DNA from: Sphingomonadaceae bacterium
Lineage (GTDB): Bacteria > Pseudomonadota > Alphaproteobacteria > Sphingomonadales > Sphingomonadaceae
DNA: 64,000 nt
Reading direction: 5' to 3'
NCBI GenBank assembly: GCA_024236155.1
Contig: JACKLA010000007.1
Span: 1 to 64,000, forward strand
Positions 1 through 6,714 of this stretch are shown piece after piece. Below the pieces are notes generated by a model, which saw only the letters and a program-made list of their open reading frames with translations, was not told the origin of the DNA and made no database searches. Within the stretch, counting starts at the first letter, position 1. Every line of letters starts with the position of its first letter. Position numbers and translations under genes: made by a program.

Positions 1-37
1 GATTTCGCGCAGCGTGACGCTGCGAATCGGTCTATTA

Positions 38-517
38 TCAAAGCTGGCCGAGCATGTGCTCCGCACTCGAGACCGAGAAATCACCCGGCGCCTCGACATT
101 GAGTTCCTTCACCACGCCATCCTCGACAATCATCGAATAACGCTGGCCGCGCGTACCGAGCCCGAAGGCACTGCCATCCATCGTCAGCCCGACCGCTTCA
201 GCGAAATCGCCATTGCCATCGGCGAGCATTGTAACGCTCGATGCGCCATTCGCGCCTTGCCATGCACCCATGACGAAGGGATCGTTCACTGCGGTGCAAG
301 CGATTTCGTCAACGCCCTTGGCTTTCAGCTCATCAGCCTTCTCAACATAGCCCGGCAGGTGGCGGGCGGAGCAGGTCGGGGTGAACGCGCCCGGCACCGA
401 AAACAGTGCCACGGTCTTTCCGGCAAAATAATCTTCCGACTGGACTTGCTCGGGGCCTTCGGCGTTTGCCTTGGTCAGTTTAACATTCGGCAGCTTGTCA
501 CCCACAGAGATCGTCAT
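38..517 (-). CDS. Peroxiredoxin (Prx5-like)
   Basis: This 159-residue protein is a thiol peroxidase of the Prx5 (AhpC/TSA-redoxin) family, which reduces hydrogen and organic peroxides in the cytoplasm. The peroxidatic cysteine lies in the motif PGAFTPTCSARHLPGY, near residue 48. The downstream DGSAFGLGTRGQRYSMIVEDG segment is typical of the family. I chose the ATG that gives MTISVGDKLPNV, because it has an AAAGGAA-type ribosome site about ten bases upstream; the longer open frame upstream has no family match. A second, resolving cysteine is not obvious, so the reductant (glutathione/glutaredoxin or thioredoxin) is not settled. The gene stands alone and diverges from ahcY. Confidence 0.93.
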   Translation of the reverse strand: MTISVGDKLPNVKLTKANAEGPEQVQSEDYFAGKTVALFSVPGAFTPTCSARHLPGYVEKADELKAKGVDEIACTAVNDPFVMGAWQGANGASSVTMLADGNGDFAEAVGLTMDGSAFGLGTRGQRYSMIVEDGVVKELNVEAPGDFSVSSAEHMLGQL

Positions 518-555
518 TGCGCAATTTCCTTTCGTAAACCCATCCGTTGACGCCC

Positions 556-583
556 GATATAGGCGCTTGTCGGGACGCAGCAA
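556..583 (-). promoter_or_regulatory. Probable sigma-70-type promoter of the peroxiredoxin gene
   Basis: Read on the minus strand, TTGCTG and TATATC are separated by 16 bases. The predicted start of transcription is about 30 bases before the peroxiredoxin ATG, leaving room for its ribosome site. This is judged by eye and unproven. Confidence 0.45.
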
Positions 584-701
584 CGGAAAAGGATATAAAG
601 AAAACTTTATATTTGCCTCGTGGCGGGCCTGCGGTTAAACGCGCGGCCATCCATAGTGCGCCTGTCCGAAGGTGCCTGTTGCTTGTTTCAGGAGAATATG
701 C

Positions 702-2111
702 GTGGCCAACGCCAAGGACTATATCGTCAAGGATATTTCGCTCGCCCAGTATGGCCGTGACGAGATTTCGATCGCCGAAACCGAAATGCCGGGCCTGATG
801 GCGCTGCGCGAGGAATACGGTAGCGAACAGCCGCTCAAGGGCGCTCGCATCACCGGTTCGCTGCACATGACAATCCAGACCGCCGTGCTGATCGAAACGC
901 TGGTCGCGCTGGGTGCCGAAGTTCGCTGGGCGACCTGCAACATCTTCTCGACGCAGGACCACGCAGCCGCAGCGATTGCCGACCAGGGTATCCCGGTTTT
1001 CGCGATCAAGGGCGAGACGCTGGCGGATTACTGGGACTATGTCGGCAACATCTTCGACTGGTCGACCGATGAGAATCCCGACCAGACCGCCAACATGATT
1101 CTCGACGATGGCGGCGATGCAACCATGTTCGCGCTGTGGGGTGCTCGCCTCGAAGCGGGCGAAACCATGCCCGAGCCGCAGAACGCCGAAGAAATCGAAA
1201 TGCAGCGCGCGCTCAAGGCGTTCGTCGCGAAGAAGCCCGGCTACCTCACCGCCTCGGTCAAGAACATCAAGGGCGTTTCGGAAGAGACCACCACGGGCGT
1301 GATGCGCCTTTACCAGATCTCGAAGCAAGGCAAGCTGCCGTTCCCGGCGATCAACGTAAACGATAGCGTGACCAAGTCGAAGTTCGACAACCTCTATGGC
1401 TGCAAGGAATCGCTCGTCGACGCGATCCGCCGTGCCACCGACGTCATGCTGGCCGGCAAGGTCGCCTGTGTTGCCGGTTATGGCGACGTGGGCAAGGGTT
1501 CGGCCGCCTCGCTGCGTGACGGCGGAGCCCGCGTGATGGTCACTGAAATCGACCCGATCTGCGCACTGCAGGCAGCCATGGACGGCTATGAAGTCGTGAC
1601 GATGGAAACTGCCGTAGAACGGGCCGATATTTTCGTGACTGCTACCGGCAATGAAGACGTCATCACCGCCGAGCACATGAAGGCGATGAAGAACATGGCC
1701 ATCGTCTGCAACATCGGCCACTTCGACAGCGAAATCCAGATTTCCGCACTCGACAATTACGACTGGAAGGAAATCAAGGAAGGCACCGATCTCGTCACCT
1801 TCCCCGATGGCAAGTCGATCCTCGTCCTCGCCAAGGGCCGCCTGGTGAACCTCGGTTGTGCGACCGGCCACCCCAGCTTCGTGATGTCGAGCAGCTTCAC
1901 CAACCAGACGCTGGCGCAGATCGAACTCTACAAGAACACCGACCAGTATGAGAACGACGTCTATGTGCTGCCCAAGCATCTCGATGAGAAGGTTGCAGCA
2001 CTGCATCTCGACAAGCTTGGCGTCATGCTGACCCAGCTGAGCCAGAAGCAGGCCGATTATATCGGCGTGCCGCAGGCCGGGCCGTTCAAGCCCGACCACT
2101 ACCGCTACTGA
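702..2111 (+). CDS. ahcY: Adenosylhomocysteinase
   Basis: S-adenosyl-L-homocysteine hydrolase, 469 residues, splits SAH into adenosine and homocysteine and so clears the product of all SAM-dependent methylations. It is a cytoplasmic NAD-dependent tetramer. Visible landmarks are GSLHMTIQTAVLIETL near the N-terminus, the NAD-binding GYGDVGKGSA and VCNIGHFDSEIQ, and the C-terminal KPDHYRY. I chose the GTG start giving VANAKDYIVKD because AGGAGA lies seven bases upstream; an earlier in-frame GTG has no such site. A rho-independent terminator follows. The gene appears monocistronic. I saw no SAH or SAM riboswitch in the upstream 180 bases. Confidence 0.98.
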   Translation: MANAKDYIVKDISLAQYGRDEISIAETEMPGLMALREEYGSEQPLKGARITGSLHMTIQTAVLIETLVALGAEVRWATCNIFSTQDHAAAAIADQGIPVFAIKGETLADYWDYVGNIFDWSTDENPDQTANMILDDGGDATMFALWGARLEAGETMPEPQNAEEIEMQRALKAFVAKKPGYLTASVKNIKGVSEETTTGVMRLYQISKQGKLPFPAINVNDSVTKSKFDNLYGCKESLVDAIRRATDVMLAGKVACVAGYGDVGKGSAASLRDGGARVMVTEIDPICALQAAMDGYEVVTMETAVERADIFVTATGNEDVITAEHMKAMKNMAIVCNIGHFDSEIQISALDNYDWKEIKEGTDLVTFPDGKSILVLAKGRLVNLGCATGHPSFVMSSSFTNQTLAQIELYKNTDQYENDVYVLPKHLDEKVAALHLDKLGVMLTQLSQKQADYIGVPQAGPFKPDHYRY

Positions 2112-2131
2112 TCCTTTTCGGATCGTGTTTG

Positions 2132-2165
2132 AAACGCCGCGCTTCCAAACGGAGGCGCGGCGTTT
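2132..2165 (+). terminator. Rho-independent terminator of ahcY
   Basis: A perfect 11-bp stem (AAACGCCGCGC / GCGCGGCGTTT) with a 12-base loop ends in a short T run 20 bases after the ahcY stop codon. It separates ahcY from the divL operon. Confidence 0.9.
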
Positions 2166-2199
2166 TGCCGTTCAATCGTGCAATGCGGCGATGTTGCCG

Positions 2200-2228
2200 T
2201 TGCATAGTGCCACACAGGCGCATAGCTG
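2200..2228 (+). promoter_or_regulatory. Candidate promoter giving a leaderless divL mRNA
   Basis: TTGCAT and TAGCTG are spaced by 17 bases, and the hexamer ends seven bases before the divL ATG. If transcription starts at the normal distance, the mRNA begins at or one base before the start codon. No Shine-Dalgarno sequence precedes divL, which fits. The same geometry recurs at several other genes in the window. Confidence 0.5.
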
Positions 2229-2235
2229 ACAGCCG

Positions 2236-4575
2236 ATGGAATTCACGCCGACCACACTTGCCCTGATCGGGCTCTTGCTTGCTGCCTGGACTGCGGCGGC
2301 GGCGTGGCTGATGATTGTTGCAGGCAATCGTTCGCGCAAGGCCGAAGGGAGTCGCAAGGCAGCTCGGCGAATGGCGCGCATGATCGACGAAGCACCGGCG
2401 ATCCCGCTGATTGTGCGCACGGACGGGCGTATAGAGGGGTCGGACAGGCTGGCTGGCTGGCTTGGCCTCCAGAAGCTACCAACCTACCTCTCCGAGCTTG
2501 ATGGTGGGCCGGGCAAGGGACTGTCGACGGTGCAACTCAGCGAACTGACCGAGCTGGTCAAGCGCGCACAGAAAACTGCCGCGCCTTTCCAGATGACCAT
2601 GACCGTACCTGGTTCCGAGCGCAGCCTTGCCCTCAAGGGCGTGCTGGCCGATCCGCAGGTGTCCCCCGGCGGCGCAGCATTGGTCTGGGTGTTCGATTTC
2701 AGCGAAAGCGAGAGCGAACTGACGCAATTGCGCGAAGATGCGGCGCGGGCACGGGGCGATTTCGCGGCACTGGTCGGCCTGATCGAGGCGGCACCGTTGC
2801 CGATGTGGTTCCGTGGCCCGGATGCGAAGCTGCGACTGGTCAACAAAGCCTATGTCGATGCAGTTGGAGCACCCAACCCCGATGTTGCCGTGGCCGGGCA
2901 GATGGAATTGGTCGAAAAGGTCGACGGCCTGACTGCGGCACAGATCGCCAAACAGGCGTCGGAACAGAACCTCCCGTTCGAGCGCATTGTTACAGCGACG
3001 ATAGACGGCCAGCGCCGTTCACTGAGGGTCAGCGACCTGCCGCTCGGCAAGGAAGGCGTTGCAGGATACGCGGTCGATATCGAAGAAATGGAGGAGCAGG
3101 CTCGCGAATTCCGCGCCTTTCGCGAGGCGCAACGCTCGATACTCGACCAGCTTTCGATCGGGGTCGGGCAGTTCGACGCCAAACGCCAGCTTGTTTTCGC
3201 CAACCAGCCTTTCCGTCGTATCTTCAAGCTCAATTCGGGCGTCGTTGCGCAGAAGCTCGGCTTTGAGCAGTTCCTGTCCAACGCGCGCGAAAGCGGCAGC
3301 ACGCCTGAAGTGCGCGACTTTCCGGCCTGGCGGGCAGACCATAGCGACTGGTTCGTCAGCGATGCGTCGCAGGACGAGCAATGGCCGCTTTCCGACGGTA
3401 CGCACCTGCGGATCGTGGCGCAGCCGATGCCCGACGGCGGACTGGTGCTGATTGCCGAGGACCAGACCGAGCAACTGGCGCTGTCGGCCACGCGCGACAC
3501 GCTTTTGCGTACACGTACCGCCACATTCGACAGCCTGTTCGAAGCCCTCGCGGTGTTTGCGCCCGATGGTCACCTGCAATTGTGGAATCGCAGTTTTGCA
3601 GGGACTTGGGGCCTCGAACCCGAAATGCTCGACGGACACCCTACCGCAGAAGAGTTGCTCACATCGATTGCGCCGAACCTGGCAAAGCCGGGGCAGGCGA
3701 AGGGTATCGGTGAAGTCATCCGCACCGCCACGCTGGACCGGAGGGAAAAGGGCGGTCGAATTGCGCTGGCCGATGGCCGCACGCTTGAATTTGCCGGGGT
3801 GCCTTTGCCCGATGGCAACGGCCTGCTGACGGTGCTTGATGTTACCGCGAACGAGCAGGCCGAATCTGCACTGCGCGAACGGGCGGTGGCGCTGGAAGAG
3901 GCAGATGCGGTCAAGACGCGCTTCCTCGCCAATATGTCCTATGAATTCCGCACGCCGCTGACTTCGATCGGGGGGTTCGCCGAATTGCTGCAAGCCGGTG
4001 TGGCGGGCGATCTTGGCGATCAGGGGCGTGAGTATGTGCAGGCAATCCTCGATTCGGTTGCGCGCCTGACCGAGCAGGTCGAGAACGTGCTGGACCTTTC
4101 GCAAAGCGAAGCCGGGCTGTTGCCGCTGGCAAAGGAAGATCTCGAACTGTTTGCATTTGTCACGGACATCGTGCGGGCTCGTGAAGAGGCGATCCTCAAG
4201 AGCGGTGTCAGTCTCGACCTGCGTGGCAGCAAGGCGAGCGGTCGGGTCAGCGCCGACCCGCGCCAGCTGGGGAGGGCGATTGGACACCTCCTCGACAATG
4301 CAATCGATGCAACGGCCAAGGGCGGCAAGATCCTCGTCGACCTGTCGAAGCGCGACGGGGTGGGTCGCATCGTCGTTTCCGACAATGGGCGCGGGATGAC
4401 CCAGGATGAACTTTCGCGCGCGATGAGCAAACTTCCGCCGGGCGGCGATCTTGATGACAAGCGCCAGGGCCTTGGTATCCCGCTGGCGCGCCAGCTGGTC
4501 GAAGCGCATGGCGGTACGCTTGAACTGGTTTCGCAGCGCGGGGCGGGTACGACTGCGACGATCCTTCTCCCGTGA
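2236..4575 (+). CDS. divL: DivL-like multi-PAS sensor (tyrosine) kinase
   Basis: This 779-residue protein has an N-terminal membrane segment (about residues 9-28), several PAS-like regions, then a histidine-kinase-like dimerisation and ATPase core. The H-box reads ANMSYEFRTPLTS: tyrosine (Y569) stands where the phospho-accepting histidine should be. That is the hallmark of Caulobacter DivL, which is of similar length and controls the CckA-CtrA cell-cycle phosphorelay. ATP-lid elements are kept: DNAIDA (N box), SDNGRGM (G1) and QGLGIPLARQLV (G2). By homology it would work as a sensor and allosteric partner rather than a classical autokinase. It heads a tightly overlapping operon; its last bases overlap tsaE by four. 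The DivL assignment rests on the Tyr motif, the length and the domain order. Confidence 0.88.
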   Translation: MEFTPTTLALIGLLLAAWTAAAAWLMIVAGNRSRKAEGSRKAARRMARMIDEAPAIPLIVRTDGRIEGSDRLAGWLGLQKLPTYLSELDGGPGKGLSTVQLSELTELVKRAQKTAAPFQMTMTVPGSERSLALKGVLADPQVSPGGAALVWVFDFSESESELTQLREDAARARGDFAALVGLIEAAPLPMWFRGPDAKLRLVNKAYVDAVGAPNPDVAVAGQMELVEKVDGLTAAQIAKQASEQNLPFERIVTATIDGQRRSLRVSDLPLGKEGVAGYAVDIEEMEEQAREFRAFREAQRSILDQLSIGVGQFDAKRQLVFANQPFRRIFKLNSGVVAQKLGFEQFLSNARESGSTPEVRDFPAWRADHSDWFVSDASQDEQWPLSDGTHLRIVAQPMPDGGLVLIAEDQTEQLALSATRDTLLRTRTATFDSLFEALAVFAPDGHLQLWNRSFAGTWGLEPEMLDGHPTAEELLTSIAPNLAKPGQAKGIGEVIRTATLDRREKGGRIALADGRTLEFAGVPLPDGNGLLTVLDVTANEQAESALRERAVALEEADAVKTRFLANMSYEFRTPLTSIGGFAELLQAGVAGDLGDQGREYVQAILDSVARLTEQVENVLDLSQSEAGLLPLAKEDLELFAFVTDIVRAREEAILKSGVSLDLRGSKASGRVSADPRQLGRAIGHLLDNAIDATAKGGKILVDLSKRDGVGRIVVSDNGRGMTQDELSRAMSKLPPGGDLDDKRQGLGIPLARQLVEAHGGTLELVSQRGAGTTATILLP

Positions 4576-5015
4576 CGGTCGAACTGCCCGACCTTGCAGC
4601 CATGGAGGCGTTCGGCGCGCGCATTGCGGGATTGCTGCGCGCCGGGGATGTCGTCGCACTGTCCGGTGGGCTGGGTGCAGGCAAGACCACCCTGTCTCGT
4701 TCGATCCTTGCGGCACTGGGATATTCGGGCGAGGTTCCGTCTCCTACTTTCACCATCGTGGAAACCTACGACCCGCCCGCTGTGCGTCTCCCCGTGGTTC
4801 ACGCAGATTTCTATCGCCTCGAAGACCCATCCGAAGCGGAGGAGGTCGGCCTCGATGATTATCGCGATGGGGCGGTCTTGCTCGCCGAGTGGCCGCAAAA
4901 CGCCGGGGGCTTCGCACACGAGCCTGCTTGTCTGTCGATCGAACTGGAAATTGCGGGTAAGGGGCGGATTGCGATTGTCGAAAAGGGGGCCGATTGGCTA
5001 ACCCGCTGGCAATGA
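4572..5015 (+). CDS. tsaE: tRNA t6A biosynthesis ATPase TsaE
   Basis: TsaE, 147 residues, is the P-loop ATPase of the TsaBDE complex that makes threonylcarbamoyladenosine (t6A37) in ANN-decoding tRNAs. The Walker A motif GGLGAGKTTL lies near residue 33. SPTFTIVETY and VHADFYRLEDPSE are family signatures that bind ATP and Mg. Length is normal for the family. It starts with GTG inside the divL stop (GTGA), so it is translationally coupled. The neighbours amgK and murU are often found directly after tsaE in proteobacteria. Confidence 0.95.
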   Translation: MTVELPDLAAMEAFGARIAGLLRAGDVVALSGGLGAGKTTLSRSILAALGYSGEVPSPTFTIVETYDPPAVRLPVVHADFYRLEDPSEAEEVGLDDYRDGAVLLAEWPQNAGGFAHEPACLSIELEIAGKGRIAIVEKGADWLTRWQ

Positions 5016-6001
5016 GTGATTTGCCCGAAGGCCTCGATTCCTTTCTCTCCTCTGCCGGTTGGGGCGGGGCGGAGATAGACCCCATTCCCGGCGATGCGTC
5101 CTTCCGGCGCTATTTCCGCGTCCGGCGCGACGGCGAACCGGCAATGCTGATGCACGCACCGCCGCCGCATGAAGATCCGCGTCCATTTCTACATGTTGCA
5201 GGCTGGCTAAGCGAAACCGGTCAACGCGGCCCGGAAATCTTCGCCTCGGACGCCGATAGTGGCTGGGTGCTGACCGAGGATTTCGGCAATGACCGCATGC
5301 GCGACTGGCTCGATGTCAATCCGGATGGCGAACACGGTGCCTATGCTGAGGCGGTCGACGCGCTTGCGCGTTTGCACCGGCAGACTGCAGGGCCGTTCGA
5401 TCCATACGATATGGCGGTGTACCAGCGAGAGGCAGCTTTGCTGACGGAATGGTATTGTCCGGCCATGGGGCTGGATGTGGACGAAGCCGGCTATCGTGAT
5501 GCGTGGGACGAGGCCCTTGCCCCGTTGACCGAGCGCCAGGCGCCGGGGGTGACGGTCCTGCGGGACTATCACGCCGAAAACATAATGCTGCTCGGGCCAG
5601 CGCCAGACGGCAGGGGCAAGCAGGGGCTGATAGATTTCCAGGATGCTCTGGTTGGCCATGCAGCCTATGACCTTGTCAGCCTGCTGCAGGATGCACGCCG
5701 TGATGTTGCACCCCAGCTGGAACGGGTGATGATCGAGAGGTATATCGAGCAAGCGCAGCCCGGAGACGACTTCCTCGCCGACTATGCGCGGTTGGGAGCA
5801 CAGCGGAATGCCAAGATCGTCGGCATTTTTACCCGGCTTGCCAGGCGCGACGGCAAACAGCGCTACCTTTCGATGATTCCTCGCGTGTGGGAGGCGATGG
5901 AGCGCGACCTCATGCATCCGGCGCTCGCCCCGGTGGCGGCTTGGTTCGGTGCCAACATCCCGCAGGAAATTCGCGACACATTCGGGGGCGAAATCCAGTG
6001 A
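5012..6001 (+). CDS. amgK: N-acetylmuramate/N-acetylglucosamine anomeric kinase AmgK
   Basis: This 329-residue protein has the aminoglycoside-phosphotransferase fold. The catalytic loop reads VLRDYHAENIM and the metal-binding segment LIDFQDALVGHAAYDLVSLL, as in AmgK. AmgK phosphorylates the anomeric carbon of MurNAc (and GlcNAc) released from peptidoglycan turnover. The next gene encodes a MurU-type uridylyltransferase, the partner that makes UDP-MurNAc, and this pairing makes the assignment much firmer than the fold alone. The start is the ATG overlapping the tsaE stop (ATGA). In other bacteria this salvage route bypasses MurA and lowers fosfomycin sensitivity; that consequence is inferred here. 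Confidence 0.87.
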   Translation: MSDLPEGLDSFLSSAGWGGAEIDPIPGDASFRRYFRVRRDGEPAMLMHAPPPHEDPRPFLHVAGWLSETGQRGPEIFASDADSGWVLTEDFGNDRMRDWLDVNPDGEHGAYAEAVDALARLHRQTAGPFDPYDMAVYQREAALLTEWYCPAMGLDVDEAGYRDAWDEALAPLTERQAPGVTVLRDYHAENIMLLGPAPDGRGKQGLIDFQDALVGHAAYDLVSLLQDARRDVAPQLERVMIERYIEQAQPGDDFLADYARLGAQRNAKIVGIFTRLARRDGKQRYLSMIPRVWEAMERDLMHPALAPVAAWFGANIPQEIRDTFGGEIQ

Positions 6002-6714
6002 GTAAATTGGCGTCCGATACTGCGATGATCATGGCGGCGGGGCTCGGCAAACGCATGCGGCCGCTCACTGCGACCCAGCCCAAACCGCTCGTGCGAGTGG
6101 CAGGGAAACCGCTGATCGACCATACGCTCGACCGGTTGGCCGATGTTGGCGTGCAAAAGGCGGTGGTCAATGTCCACTACCTGGCCGACGCCCTTGAAGC
6201 GCATGTGACCGAGCGCACGACACCGCGCGTAACCATCTCCGACGAGCGCGAGATGTTGCTCGAAACCGGCGGCGGCATGATCCGCGCGCAATCGCACCTC
6301 CCCGATCCGTTTTTCTGCCTCAACTCGGATAATATCTGGCTCGACGGGCCGCGCGATGCATTTCACGACCTGTCCGCGCGCTGGAATGCTGACGAGATGG
6401 ATGCGCTGTTGCTGTTGGTTCCGCATGCGCGTGCGATCAATTTCACCGGCAAGGGTGATTTTCATATGGACCCGCTGGGTCGCTTATCGCGCCGTCGTTC
6501 AGGCCATATCGCGCCCTATATCTACACCGGTATTCAACTTGTATCGCACCGGCTGCTTCGCGATGCGCCCGAAGGCAAGTTCTCGACCAATATCCTGTGG
6601 AGCCGGGCGATCGCGGAGGGGCGATTGTTCGGCGCGGTATTCACCGGGCTGTGGTTTGAGGTCGGCACGCCGGAGGCCATAGCGCCGACGGAAGAAGCGC
6701 TGCGGCGTGTCTGA
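5998..6714 (+). CDS. murU: N-acetylmuramate-1-phosphate uridylyltransferase MurU
   Basis: This 238-residue nucleotidyltransferase carries the signature AAGLGKRMRPLTATQPKPLV and the sugar-nucleotide motif FCLNSDNIW. Length and sequence style fit MurU, which transfers UMP to MurNAc-1-phosphate and feeds the product into peptidoglycan synthesis. I chose the GTG at the amgK stop (GTGA overlap); an ATG eight codons later is a possible alternative. Generic sugar-phosphate nucleotidyltransferases look alike, so the MurU name depends partly on the amgK neighbour. Confidence 0.87.
   Translation: MSKLASDTAMIMAAGLGKRMRPLTATQPKPLVRVAGKPLIDHTLDRLADVGVQKAVVNVHYLADALEAHVTERTTPRVTISDEREMLLETGGGMIRAQSHLPDPFFCLNSDNIWLDGPRDAFHDLSARWNADEMDALLLLVPHARAINFTGKGDFHMDPLGRLSRRRSGHIAPYIYTGIQLVSHRLLRDAPEGKFSTNILWSRAIAEGRLFGAVFTGLWFEVGTPEAIAPTEEALRRV

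Noticed and set aside
9..23. Hairpin GCAGCG-TGA-CGCTGC beyond the peroxiredoxin stop
   Set aside because: Six base pairs without a T-run at the window edge; too weak to call a terminator.
518..701. Possible SAH or SAM riboswitch before ahcY
   Set aside because: No conserved core such as the SAH-riboswitch GAGGAGCG-type segment and no fitting pseudoknot could be found by eye.
498..2099. Long minus-strand open frame antisense to ahcY (533 codons)
   Set aside because: It mirrors the codon bias of ahcY, has no recognisable domain and no ribosome site; AhcY motifs prove the plus-strand gene.
3019..4716. 565-codon minus-strand open frame antisense to divL/tsaE
   Set aside because: It spans two real genes in the opposite strand and shows only low-complexity arginine-rich sequence.
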